Shown here piece after piece: positions 37,960 to 49,490 of a stretch of DNA of 64,000 nucleotides; positions within the stretch are counted from its first letter, which is position 1, and each line of letters begins with the position of its first letter. The notes beneath the pieces are model-generated. The model had not been told where the DNA came from. It did not search any database and saw only the letters and a program-made list of their open reading frames with translations. This DNA comes from Telmatactis stephensoni (lineage: Eukaryota; Cnidaria; Anthozoa; Actiniaria; Isophelliidae): positions 930,001 through 994,000 of the forward strand of contig JALIZF010001922.1 of the NCBI GenBank assembly GCA_029948255.1, given 5' to 3'. A program made the translations under genes and the position numbers.

Positions 37960-40900
37960 TTATGCTTCTCCATGTACAAGCTTGCTTAGAAGTTGAAAGT
38001 GGCTATGGTACATTTGACAAGTACATCCAGCTCTAACTTCTTTAGTAAATTCAACCCATTTTTCCACAAAGATGGGACTGCCAAATTGATCACTAAGAGG
38101 TTTGTGAAATTCATAGCCATCAAATCGCAGGGCTGGAAAATGGGCGACTCTTTGCTCACACAAGCCACAATGAAAAGCACACCTATTTCCATTGAATTCC
38201 TTATTGGGATCAGTGTTCGCCAAGCCATGTTGGCAGACCGCTTCGTTGATTATTCGAGGCCTGACGTCATCATCAAGTGTAGTGACCACGTGACACTCGC
38301 CACAAAGATGGTGCCGTCTGAAGTCACCTAGATTAGTAGTTGACTTGACAACATCGGCTCTTTTCCAACACTTCTGAGTCAGGCTTCCTCGTTTAGCTAT
38401 CATTATCTCTTGAGGCTCGTCTTCGGTATCCTCTTGGTTTGCTTCTTCGGAATACATGTGCGATGTTGTTTCATCTTCCTCTCCGCTGATATGTTCATCT
38501 TTTTGTTCTTCATCTTGAGACTCTTGGTCGTCAATTTCCTTCAACATTTTGTTTTTAGCAGTTTGTTTATAAAGATGGGAGGCTAACGAAACAACTGGTG
38601 TAGTGTTGTCACGTACTTGATTGTCAGCTAACTCCCTTTTTCCTTTTTTACTCTTTTTCTTATCATTCTTGTTATTCTTCTTGTTGTTGTTCTTTCTGTT
38701 TTTGCCCTTTTTGTCTTTGTTCTTGTCCTTGTTTTTGTTCTTTATCTTGTTTTTCTTCTTCACCTTGTTTTTCTTGTTTTTGTCGTTGTTGTTGTTCTTC
38801 TTGGTTTTCTTTTTCTTGGTTTTATTCTTTTTCTTGTTTTTCTTCGGCTTCTTGTTTCTATTTTTCTTCTTATTATTTTTCTTCTTCTTATTTTTCTTCT
38901 TCTTAATTTTGGTTTTGCATTTTGTGTAACGTTTAGGGAGTCTCTTGATTCGTGGTTTTTCGGCGAAGAACCATCTGGGATCCGGGAACTTTTTAGCATC
39001 TGCTTTGTTCATAGCTGTATACATTGGATTAAACCCGCCGATCTTATGCAGCTTCTTACTGAGTTGCTCCTCAGGAATTTGCGCGCAGATCCTTTTTCCA
39101 CGTGGCAGTGTTTTATTGAGGCAGTCTGTACGAATTATGTACTGACACTGGTCAGGATGGAGTCTTTTTGGAAGATGTGGTCGCGGTCGATCACTTGGGT
39201 GTACATGTGACACGTTATGTACAGCCTTTGGGGTACCCTTAAGCACAGCTTTTGGTGCAGTCGTTGTGTTCTCAGCGCGGCTTCCGCTTAAAGACAAGAT
39301 CATCACGAAGACCAACGGAAGGATTATAGTCTTCATCTGAAATGTAATCATAATCATTATTCAATTTTCATACAAGGCTACAAATTCTGATTTTCTGATT
39401 GGTCAGTTTGTACCACGTGACGCGTTGTTATGACGTGACAACACGTCACTATGCAATAATAACCAACAATCAACGGTATTAAAGCACAGTTGGAAAAATA
39501 AAACATTTGAAAAACTATCCAATTGGTGCATGTATGTATGTCTTCACAGAAAGACAAACAAAGTGTAATTATGAGTTAAAATGATTGGTGGCTGAGCATG
39601 ATTGACTGATGGAGAATATATAGAAAGTAGTTGCTAGAAAAGTAAAATCCAAGACTAATGAAATAACAAAAAAAAAACATTGAACGCCGAGGAGATTCTT
39701 CGTGTCATTTAAATAAAATGATTCGATTAACTGAATAATTCGTGACAATCACCTTCTTGGACCAAAATATATATTAACTTAATATAATTACAATATTTAT
39801 ATAACATTTTGTTCCATAATATGGCATTTTGATTTAGTAATTTAATTTATTTATATCGCCAAATATGTTTTTATTGCCAAAGTGAGACCTGCCAAAGTAG
39901 ACTTCTTTTTGCCAAATATGGAATTCTGTCACCAAATATGGAATTCTGTCACCAAATATGGAATTCTGTTACCAAATATGGAATTCTGTTACCTAATGTG
40001 GAATTCTGTTACCAAATATGGACTTCTGTTACCAAATATGAACTTCTGTTACCAAATATGGACTTTCGTTACCAAATATGGACTTGTATTACCAAATATG
40101 GACTTGTATTACCAAATAAAATCTTATTAATTACTTAAAATGGAATTCTGTTTCCACATATGAAGCTGGTTAGTAATAATACCGTGGTCGGAATGAAACT
40201 GTTATAACATCAAATAAAGATCAGTCGGATTAAAACCCCTTAAGCTAAAAAATTTTTCACGATTTAGAAATCTTGATTAGGATTGATTAAAGAAACAAAT
40301 GAAAATCCGTTTTAATTAACATGAACCGTAGGAATTAAGACAGGAACTGAAATTGGTGACATTGTTTGAATGCAACGGAGCGCGCATAACACGAGAGATC
40401 GAGATGTAATAGATCAAATGGAATCTTCCGTCATTAAGAATATTGAATATGCACGTACCGATAGTAATTTTTTTCGTGACGTTACATTATTACTAGATCT
40501 TTCAAGACAAAATCTTAATTCAATTTACTAGAAAAAAATGAAAAAGAAATTCAAGTAGTGTTGATATAATTTTAACCTCAAATTGTCCTTTGTGCAAACT
40601 GCGCACTTTCAGCTCAAAAATTTTCCTTCGTCAAAGTTTCAAAACTTAAATTGACTTAAAATGTACTTTTCGGAACCATATTAAAAACACCTGTTTTGTG
40701 GTCTTATGAATTATGTTTCTTTGAATAGTATTTAAAATACGTGACTTTCTGAAAGGAGACAAGAGGAAATGAAATTGTCGTCTTCTTCCGCTTTGGATAC
40801 ATTTTTGGTAAACACTAACAGGTCAATTTACATAACTAAACTAAAACTACGCTAGATGGTGCAAGATTTCACATTTTCCTGAGCAGAACGAAGCTGGAAA

Positions 40901-41274
40901 TGATGGCACTTGTGCAAATTTCAGAATACAGTGCAAATTTGAACACTAAAATGTACTGTTCCGGACCAATCTAGAACATTCTCATCATTCTTATCTAACC
41001 ACAAACAAATGTTTGTTGACAGTTACAATTTCCGAGCGAGATATTTGTTTTCATAGCGTCTGTTTCTAAATATTTTGCCATTTTTTTCTTCACAAGTTGG
41101 GCAGGTTGACTGTGTGGGGTATCCGAAGGTGAGCAGCACCTGTTTTACTTCGGCTTCAACTGGTCAATTAATTTCTAAAGTATTGGTATAGTTTTGGTAT
41201 AAATGCACCCACTAAATGTTCTAAATGTCAATATCAATGATATCTTAACAATAACGTATACAATTACTTACCAT
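37960..41274 (-). CDS. IL-17-like secreted protein, paralogue 3
   Basis: Exon 1 ends at ATG (41274-41272) followed by GTAAGTA. A 1.9-kb phase-0 intron ends TTACATTTCAG, and exon 2 is 39336-37960; 459 residues. Exon 2 itself starts with ATG, so either methionine gives a good signal peptide (MKTIILPLVFVMILSLSGSRA). The N-terminal domain matches paralogue 1 closely (C-x7-C, RGKRIC, IGGFNPMYTA, FPDPRWF). The linker is a run of about 93 residues of almost only Lys and Asn (143-235), ending KGKR, followed by an acidic segment (268-311) and KR (316-317). The C-terminal domain has nine cysteines, CGECHVVTT, RPRIINEAVC, FVEKW and AGCTC; the GCTC is the form typical of IL-17. Of the three it is the most IL-17-like at the C-terminus. 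Function inferred. Confidence 0.8.
38637..38915 (-). repeat. Coding AAG/AAC-rich low-complexity tract (poly Lys/Asn)
   Basis: About 280 bases of imperfect AAG/AAC/AAA codons encode the Lys/Asn linker of the third IL-17-like gene. Unlike the repeat in paralogue 2 it has no fixed longer unit. Confidence 0.9.
39912..40117 (+). repeat. 20-bp minisatellite, about 10 copies
   Basis: Units of the form CCAAATATGGAATTCTGTTA, drifting to GGACTTGTATTA at the right end. Lies in the intron of the third IL-17-like gene. Frames through it are repeat artefacts. Confidence 0.92.
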
Positions 41275-42046
41275 GGTAGATGAGGCAATACCACACTAGT
41301 CTATTATTAACTGGATAAAGCGGCACAACTCAATGAGTTGTTTCTGGTCTTTATGGCTTTGCAGCCGCGTTGCCGACCTATTTACAAAGAAGCCACTGCA
41401 CCGTGTGACACATTTCCCCTTTTAGCATTGACTAAAATAACTGAGTGAATTCTAATTGAGGCACAATATTTCGTGATCATGTTTAACTGCGCACGCTCGA
41501 GATAAATTGGCGTTAAGTGATTTCAAGTTGTTTTGATTCAACGAGATTTTGAATTTCTTGGTTACAGTGATGTGAAATTCAAGTTGAAATACAATATGAA
41601 ATAAAAACGATTATTTTACAAATAATGAACTGAATTATAATTAGGAAAATGTACTCGAATCTGAATCTAGAATGATTGGTATTAGAGTAACTTGGAGTTG
41701 ATTGCCTTACACCGATATAATAAGAATAGACCATAATCTAAATATAACCAAAGTTTAAAACAACAAATGTGTAAGAAAATAAACTAAAAAAAAAAAAAAC
41801 CCCGGAAAAAAATGCCCACTGTATTGTCTTTGCTTTCTATAAGTTTATGGCGGTTTTGATTGTGTAAGATCACTTTTTTCTTGAAACTTGTCAAGCTATT
41901 TGAGTTATTTAGATCTTTAGGTAAATAAGTTGTAAATCAATTATCTTTTTGTAACAATTTGGCATAGAGCCTGGACGGCTTGCGTTAGTGACGTCATGAT
42001 GTTTCTGTAGTAACTGCTGGATCATCGCTGGATAGATTCTATGTCA

Positions 42047-42320
42047 CTGTTCGCTCAGTTGTGTCCTTGACGTAGGAGTGTGGCTTGCTAGATCGATGCT
42101 GGAACGCATGGAACCAGAAATTATCGTAGGAGGACACAAAAATATCAATGTTCGCTCAGCTGTGTCCTTAGCGTAGGATTGTGGCTTGATGGATCCCAAT
42201 AATGGATCGATTTTTGAACGAAAAAACAGAAAATATCGTAGGAGTACACACGGGGAGCTTACAGTGTCGCTCAGCTGTGTTCCTGGCGTGGGAATGTGGC
42301 TTGGATGAGGGGAAATTGAA
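42047..42320 (+). repeat. About 105-bp tandem repeat, three diverged copies
   Basis: Each copy starts with GCTCAGCTGTGTCCTTGGCGT or a variant, continues GGATTGTGGCTTG, and the first two contain AAATATCGTAGGAG(G)ACACA. Confidence 0.75.
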
Positions 42321-43659
42321 AGTAGACACGAAATGCTTCTGATCACCTTGAGTTCATGTTATATACACCTGTTTCAAAAAGTATTGACGGTCGAAAACCT
42401 GAATCTGGCATTTGAAACTGAATGAGTAGCTGCAAATGATATATACAAAGCCTAATAATGTACTTTGCAGCAATATTGAAATATAAGTTATAGTTTTGAG
42501 CTTTTGCGTATTTTAGTCAGGAAAACCCGTAAAAAATTGTTCCTTCTCAAATTTTGAGTGACTAACGTCAACGTTTTTGAAATAAGTGTATCAGGCATTG
42601 CACTTACAACTGTAATTTCACTTTCTGTTTTCATAGAGATATAATTCAGTCAAGTACACATCACACTAGCTTGGGGTCGCTTCAGTAAAACGTTTCCACT
42701 TGTCATTTAATTGTATCTATTGTTTTTGGCAGCTGAAACCTGAATAGCTACACTTGAAAAGTACGGCATGAGTGTAAAAGTTTTATTGAATCGAAGTGAT
42801 CCCTGCTTTCAATGAGGCCAGAGGAACTATTTAGGGATCGTGCTGCTCTGCCAACTCGTTTATTGTACTTTATTCAATAGCTATTTACAAGCTAAGAGTT
42901 CGTCCTACAAGCTGAGGCTGAGCCAGACCAACCAGAAAGACATTCCTTAGTAGGTGTGGTTGTTAGAAGGAATTCACTCGTATGGTATGGTATGAAACAA
43001 CGCTTCCAGTCATGATCAGCTATTTCTTACATGTGCATGTAAATCTGATTCAGTTCAGGGACCATGATTTTGACCTCGTTTCTAATAAGGTGGAACCTCT
43101 ATGCCCGACCAGTTCTATTAGCTAACCAGCAACGCCCGAGGGGTTGTCTGTCCAATAATGGACCATTTCCTATTAAATGTTTGCCTAAAGATTACCTTTG
43201 CTCTCAGAAAATCGCACACAAAAAGTCAAGGGTTTGGTTCTCTGAACAGTCTCCCCGGATTGTAATTTACCATTGATTTTGAAATAAATGATTGTCCTAT
43301 TAACTCTCCAGTATGGCAACCACTTTTGAATTCTCCATTATACACGTTATAGCTTATCAAAGAATTAATTGATCATCAATTACAGCAAAGCACAATAAAG
43401 TGTAACACACCACTAAATACAGAGCGATCGCTTGACACAGGTCCAACTTTAATGATATTTGTTGTCTAGCCAGTATACAAGTGCTACATCCTCCCGTCAT
43501 CCTCAAAAATCATATTTTGCGTTCCTTTGTACTTCAAATACGTCATTCTAAGCATGCAAGCATGTGCTTAACAAGCCTCACACTCATACTATAGCGACAC
43601 AAGAATTAGCCAAGAAACATATGCACAAAGCTCAGTACTATATTCTCACACAGGTGTGC

Positions 43660-43836
43660 CAAAGACTTATTCTTCAGCAACACATTACCAGTGGCTGATT
43701 AGTCTATGTTGCTTGTGCTTATCCTTGTCACTAGACAGTGAAAAGACAAGCACTGCTAATGAGCCGTACATTACTGAGTCTTTATATGTTGCTTCTTCTT
43801 CTATAGCTAGTGTGACTAGAACCAGGCTTTAAAATT
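43660..43836. mobile_element. Probable relative of the GCCTGGTTTTCAC element
   Basis: Contains GACAAGCACTGCTAATGAGC and ends CTAGAACCAGGCTT, matching in inverted orientation the element at 48980-49128 (GCTCATTAGCGGTGCTTGTC). The left end is diverged. Confidence 0.5.
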
Positions 43837-44589
43837 CTATAAATGTTCTCTTTATTAAGTGAGAGAAATACGGCCATGCAGTGAGATCACATACGTATTT
43901 TGATGGGGACTTATTACCGAGCATTGTTAGTGCATTAATTTTTAAACAAACGAAAAACAAACGACAAATTCTATAATGATGTACTAACATTGTGATCAAC
44001 ACTTCGAAAAACAATTTGAAAAACTAGGATAAGTGACGCCACTATACCACCTACGCCACCCACAAACAAGTACCTTTTCATGAGCCTCTTCTGTTTCGTC
44101 GTACTTAACAATTATGTACTCAGCAATTATAGTCTATAATTGGAAAAGTGTTACTTTATATAGGAATGTTGCTGTGTCATGGCACATACTTCTAGACTTC
44201 AATATCCGTTTACTTTTATGCTTCTAGAGGAATGAAATCCTTCGCTTGCAGCATTTTGACTGATGAGCAAGACACAAAAGAACGACAGAGAAAATGCTAA
44301 ACCCGTGAAACGCATCACAAAATCTTGCACATTATTACAATGTGATTAAGTTTTGCGCTAATTTTAGAAAACCTCATATTCAACCACACACACACTCTTA
44401 TCTGATTGGTTGAAGTGACAAACGAAGTTAATTGTAAACAACAATGACGTCACTCCAATGGATCTAAAACCTTTTTTTGATTATATTTTGTTGTTATACA
44501 GTGCTAAACATCAAAACCATGCATTTCTTGTTATGATCAAACAAGCTACTTCACGGTGGAGGATTTGACTGAATTTGATAAACACTACT

Positions 44590-45105
44590 GTCTACCTCAT
44601 TATAATGCCATGAAACGGACATGCGCTCTGACGATTCTAAAATTAGCTCACTCGATCGATCGAATATGAAAAAATGTCACAGATTTATAAAAAAGAGAAC
44701 CGGTAATTCTATTATATGGAATTCTGACGGAGCCGAGTTTCCAAAGGAATTAAAAGAAGAGAAAACTGTCTACCTCATTATATTGTCATGAACCGTACAT
44801 ACGCTCTGACTATTCTAAAAATAGCTCACTCGATCGATCGAATATGATAGATTTATAAAAAAGAGAGCCGGTAATTATATGTATGGATTGTGACGGAGCC
44901 GAGTTTCCAAAGGAATTAAAAAAAGAGAAAACTTTTTCTACCTCATTATATTGCCATGAAACGTACATGCGCTCTGACTTTTCTAAAAATAGCTCACTCG
45001 ATCAATCGAATGTGATGACGAAAAAAATGTTACGGATTTATCTAAAAAGAGAGGTAATTCTATGTATGGCATTCTGACGGAGTTTCCAAAGGAATTTAAA
45101 AAAAG
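44590..45105 (+). repeat. About 170-bp tandem repeat, three copies
   Basis: Copies start near 44591, 44768 and 44937 with CTACCTCATTATA. They share GCTCACTCGATCGATCGAAT and GACGGAGCCGAGTTTCCAAA and differ by small indels. Confidence 0.9.
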
Positions 45106-45207
45106 AAGAAATCTTTTAGGCAATAGATCTATCAGGAGTTAATTCAACACTTAACGCTTCACTGAACGACATCTAGCTACTTAAGGGTAAATTCCATTCA
45201 TAACTTA

Positions 45208-45342
45208 TAGAGTACAAGCACTAAAAGTGTGCAATACTTTGCACTATTTAGTACTAAATAGCACTAATTAAACAATAGAAAATAAAAGAATTTGCATAAT
45301 TTAGCACTATTTATGTTGCACACTTTTAGTGTTTGTACTCTA
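45208..45342. mobile_element. 135-bp TA-flanked MITE
   Basis: Inverted ends GAGTACAAGCACTAAAAGTG and CACTTTTAGTGTTTGTACTC, bordered by TA. Confidence 0.85.
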
Positions 45343-46189
45343 CAATGTTTCTGTACATAAAATACAAAATACAGCTAAAACGTAACATGCAGCAACTAAA
45401 TCACATGCGGTCTTTTTTTCCATTCTTGAAGAGCCTTTATTTTTTTCAATTTCTCTCAGCCAATTCTACGTACGCCTTCAGGTCAGCACCCCTTTAATAC
45501 AAATAAAGATAATTGTTACTATCGAGAGCCATTCTTATTTGGTAACCCTAACCCACACATCATAACTTTCAGTGACTTCAGATTAGGGCCATTTGTAAGA
45601 GCGAAAATAAGACGAGACTTAACTGTGATGCCAACCTCCCCGTATAAACGGCACTTTAAACATTTCAGACGGAAAGCGCTACTCCTTCTACAGTCGCCTC
45701 ACTTTGTTTAGCCTGACAGCTAAATCAGTTTATCAGGCCGGGTGTGCCATGGCTGAAGTCATTTCTTGGAGGCATAAGTAAGACTAAGGTGAACCTGGAG
45801 AGCAAGGTCCTATTACCCATCCTATTGTCTGGATGTGGCTGGTAACAGAACAGTGTTTTCCTCTCTCAGATAGCACTCCATAAATATAAGATGCGACATT
45901 ATTTTATTCACGTCTTATGACAAAAAAAGTGTCGTTTACACAGGGAGTTCGCGACTTGTCCAATTCGCCTCCAAGATAAGACGCGCCTTATATTCGTACC
46001 TATATATGGCCCCATATATGGCCTAGTAGAAGTTAGCTGCTAAAAAGCTTCGACTGTGTAGAGGAAAAGATGAGATGAACAAATGAATAGTATTGTTTGT
46101 CTAAACTGGTTCCAGACATGATCTCGACCCCAAGTACATGTTGAAAATAAGCAGCATTCAATATGATAAATATTAACCCTTATAAAAGG

Positions 46190-46620
46190 AAGTGTAGAAA
46201 AGGGGTACGCAAGAAGGTATTGGGGACTGGAACATGATAGTGTGCTTGAGAAAGAAGGAATTGGATGAGAAGGAGGGGGGTCAGGAAAGGGGAGTGCATG
46301 AGACCGATAGGGGGAAGGAAGGACGATAATGGATGAGTTTGATAAAAAGAAGGGAGGAGATTGGAGGGCGATCGAAGGGGGGAGGGGCAGAGGATTATGA
46401 GAGGGGAGGGCCAGTCAGTGGAGGGGGTACATGAGGAGGGCTATTTTTAAGAGGTGGGGAGGAGAGGGGAGGGAAACATGAGAAGACAAGGGGAAGTAAG
46501 GACGAAAGGAAAGGATGTACTTGAGAAATAGAGGAGGTCAGTCAGGGTAGGGATAATTATCCTGTGTGTTGGGGGAGGGGAAGTCAAGGAGAGGTGTGCT
46601 TGAAGAATGAATGGGAAGAG
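46190..46620 (+). repeat. Purine-rich (G/A) tract
   Basis: About 430 bases strongly biased to G and A on the + strand, without a fixed unit, starting about 330 bases beyond the 3' end of the phosphagen kinase. Confidence 0.75.
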
Positions 46621-46951
46621 GAGACAGACTTAAAGACAATTAGTAATCGTCAACTGCATTTCAAATTTTACAGTTTTACTCCTCATCTTTAACAAAAATT
46701 TCATAAATATCATATTTATGTATTAGTAATACACTCTGACCCGGCTCTATAGTAGTCCAGACCCAGTACTCGTTTTGCCCCTGCTTCACGGGGAGCGGGC
46801 TGAAACAAGTCTTGGGTCTAAACTAGCCTTTATGGCCAAACACGCATGGGCAGTTACATTGAGATCACATTCTTAACTCCAACGAGAATTTATCAAGTCG
46901 TTGCTAAAGAATTAATACAATTGTTCCAACCCTTTTAAACACAGTTTCAAT

Positions 46952-48187
46952 TCAAATCAAAGAGCAAGACTTGGCTTTCTTAGCGTTTTCGTCGTCGGCG
47001 GCGTCTTTGGGACCAGACTCACCTTTATTGGCCTCTTCATCGGGAACCTCATCTTCCATTTTGGACAGGAGGTTGGCACATTTGATCATGTCTTGGACTA
47101 GATCACACTCAGCGTGACCCAGACGCCTCCAGTTTGAGATGTCAATCCTGTCAATCACCTCAGAATGCTCTCCTGTTGAACCTCGTACTTGGCAGCCTCG
47201 TTCGCGAGAAAACTTGTCCAGAGCCTCAAATCCCATAGTTTTGATGAGTTTAGGGACGAGAATGTGGACGGAGCCTCTCATGCCTGTACCCAGGTTAGTT
47301 GGGCAGCACGTAATGCATCCATGGGAGGGTAACCTCATGAAGACCTCTTCGACCCCCAATTCCTTCTTGAGACCTTCCTCGATGGCGGCGATACCACGCG
47401 ACAGACGCTCAAACACCCGCTTGACGTCACCACCCTGCTCCATGGAGATGATCCTGAGGTGGTCGCCCTCGCTGACCCAGAGGAGGAACTCCTTGTTGTG
47501 GGACACAAAGATACCACGCCCATGGGGCCAGTGCTCGTGATATCCTGAAGCTGCCTGCATTTTATCCTTACCTCTGAACAAAAAGTGATCATCGATGAGC
47601 TGTTGTTGCTGCTCTGGTGTCATGGTTGTGTGACGGTAAAAGGTGCCAGCCAAATCTCCTTCCAAACCAGCAAAAACTTTCTCCATCAAGTCGGCGATTT
47701 CCAACCGAGTTTCTTTAGTACCACCAGGGTTCAAAGGAAAAGTGGCAATATTCCTGGCAACTCTTATTCTTGTCGAGATGATTTTGCTCTTAGCTTCTTC
47801 TGTCAGGTCCTCTGTAATCTTCGAGCTGTCCATATCAGTCACGTGGGTTCCGGTCTTGACGTCATAACCCCCATGATACTCTGCGATCACTTTGTCAAAG
47901 AGAGGCTCCCCAAAGACTTGGTACGACTCCAGATCGCCGGCATGGCATCCAGTAAAGGATGTTGGATTTGTTACACCAGTGTTAATTGCACGCGCTAGTG
48001 TCCAGCCTCCGCTCTCAGTTTTGATGTGTTTAAAGGCCTCGAAGTTCTCCTTGGTGATAACACTCACGGCAATGCACTGCGTTCCCTTGGCTTTGACTTC
48101 ATCCAGCCCCCTCGGCCACTCATTATTGGCGAGGTCTTCATCCATGATGAGGTCAAAGTATGGATCTGGTTTCTTATCTTCTGACAT
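46952..48187 (-). CDS. Phosphagen kinase, arginine-kinase type, with CaaX tail
   Basis: Reversible transfer of phosphate between ATP and a guanidino compound; buffers cellular ATP. 411 residues in one exon; typical arginine kinases have about 355. The family core is plain: HGGY (105-108), STRIRVAR (138-145), QQQLIDDHFLF (194-204), RIISM (245-249) and the reactive-cysteine motif CPTNLGTG (295-302). The substrate loop around 74-90 has arginine-kinase length, shorter than in creatine kinase, and RGSTGEHSE (335-343) resembles the arginine-kinase RGTRGEHTE. Oddities: SEGDH (239-243) stands where the family has NEEDH, removing the second, catalytic Glu. The C-terminus adds a charged segment, AKKAKS, then CSLI, a CaaX prenylation signal of geranylgeranyl type. 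No intron interrupts the coding region; a possible 5' UTR acceptor (TTTTTGTAG) lies at 48225. Substrate not proven. Confidence 0.9.
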   Translation of the reverse strand: MSEDKKPDPYFDLIMDEDLANNEWPRGLDEVKAKGTQCIAVSVITKENFEAFKHIKTESGGWTLARAINTGVTNPTSFTGCHAGDLESYQVFGEPLFDKVIAEYHGGYDVKTGTHVTDMDSSKITEDLTEEAKSKIISTRIRVARNIATFPLNPGGTKETRLEIADLMEKVFAGLEGDLAGTFYRHTTMTPEQQQQLIDDHFLFRGKDKMQAASGYHEHWPHGRGIFVSHNKEFLLWVSEGDHLRIISMEQGGDVKRVFERLSRGIAAIEEGLKKELGVEEVFMRLPSHGCITCCPTNLGTGMRGSVHILVPKLIKTMGFEALDKFSRERGCQVRGSTGEHSEVIDRIDISNWRRLGHAECDLVQDMIKCANLLSKMEDEVPDEEANKGESGPKDAADDENAKKAKSCSLI

Positions 48188-48655
48188 GTTGGCCGAGGTT
48201 GTTGATGAGAACTATACGATTTTCCTACAAAAATGAAAAGCCCAAATAGTAACGACAACCATTGACATTGCTCTTACAGAGTACTAAATGTGAAATCCAT
48301 GATTGAATGAAATAATCATGTGATGAAGAAAGAGATGACTTATCACATGCATATCGAGATTTACACACGAAGAATCCATTGGGTATATTCGTTCATTGGT
48401 CTCAGCCAAAGATGCAAACGACGTTTCTTCACTGTGAAAAATATCGTTCACGGTTCTGATTGGAAGAACGATGTTTTTCTTTTCTTTTTTTGCATAAAAA
48501 CCATAAGCACGCATTTTCCATAGCGTAATCTCTAGCGTAATCTCTCTAGTTAATCCACACAAAAAAACATGGTAAATTTTCAATTCTCAATGACAATTGT
48601 TAGCAGGAACATTAATTTGTTGTTCAATTTGTTGTGTCCATGTTAGTGATTTCAA

Positions 48656-48830
48656 TTTAGGGCGGATTTAGAGGAGGAGTGCAAGGGGTCCGCACCTCCT
48701 CCTGAGACAACTTTCAGTCCTTTTCCTCAATATTTTCTAAAAACATCCTCACGGTAGTTTAATATGATGGTGCATCGTCTCCTGAAGACGGTGCACCCCC
48801 TCCTAAAGATAATCCTGGATCCGCCCCTGC
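48656..48830. mobile_element. 175-bp MITE with GGGGCGGATCCAG-type ends
   Basis: Ends TAGGGCGGATTTAG and CTGGATCCGCCCCTG are inverted with mismatches. The ends resemble a widespread hAT-type MITE terminus (inference). CAATT occurs at both borders. Confidence 0.65.
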
Positions 48831-48979
48831 AATTCGTCCCGGGCTGAGTTCATCACTGACGAGACGAGTTTCACATTGGATGAGACATTTACATGGGGAC
48901 CGAGACAAGAATACATTTACGTTAACTTGAGTATTTGGGACGACAAGGTCTTTAACATGACACTTACGTTCTTTTAAGC

Positions 48980-49128
48980 CTGGTTTTCACGGACGGAAGC
49001 GGAAGCAACATACGCAGACTCAGTAGGGTACTGCTCATTAGCGGTGCTTGTCTTTTCTCACACCTCGTGATAAATGCAGTACTGAGTCTGCGTATGTTGC
49101 TTCTGCTTCCGTCGCTCGTGAAAACCAG
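48980..49128. mobile_element. 149-bp hairpin MITE
   Basis: Inverted arms of about 47 bases, starting CTGGTTTTCACGGACGGAAG and ending CGTCGCTCGTGAAAACCAG, both containing AACATACGCAGACTCAGTA or its complement. Confidence 0.85.
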
Positions 49129-49149
49129 TCCATATTGGAGGTGCGCTCA

Positions 49150-49490
49150 GCGTACGTAATGGAAGATCGAATCTCGACGGATTCGCTCAACCTTTTCATA
49201 TTCTCTAGTCCTCTGATAAATTTTTTCCTTGATGCTTACTCATCACTTTTTTCATAGATTTTGATTTTTAAAGCTGTATTTCGATTTTTTCTCCCCTATA
49301 AACTTTATCCGAAATAAGAAAAGGTTGAGCAAATCCGTCGAGATTCGAACCCGGAACCTTCCATTACGCACGCGGTCGCAAAGCTGCCATAGCAAAAATG
49401 TACAGAGCTGACTGGGCTGCCTGTGGTTTGAGCGTGACGGGTAACATCGCCGGTCTGGTCGCCATGACTACTGCCACTTTTGCAGTGCTG
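49150..49490. mobile_element. Inverted pair of tRNA-like SINE segments
   Basis: On the minus strand near 49350, GGTTCCGGGTTCGAATC is a good polymerase III B box. An inverted partner at about 49158-49200 shares TAATGGAAG and CTCGACGGATT.GCTCAACC but lacks about 10 bases of the box. No full tRNA cloverleaf is evident. Confidence 0.5.

Larger units (their letters stand above)
41275..46951. other. Intergenic between IL-17-like gene 3 and the phosphagen kinase
   Basis: No supportable gene. Contains the unmarked promoter of gene 3, a roughly 105-base tandem repeat (42047-42320), a transposon fragment near 43660-43835, a triple tandem repeat (44590-45105), a MITE at 45208-45342 and a purine-rich tract (46190-46620). 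Confidence 0.55.

Noticed and set aside
38621..38929. Leu/Phe-rich frame of 102 residues resembling a membrane protein
   Set aside because: It is the complement of the Lys/Asn codons of IL-17-like gene 3.
39882..40138. Frame with repeated LPNMEFCYQ-like words
   Set aside because: A 20-base minisatellite in an intron; the frame shifts phase every unit and has no signal or partner exon.
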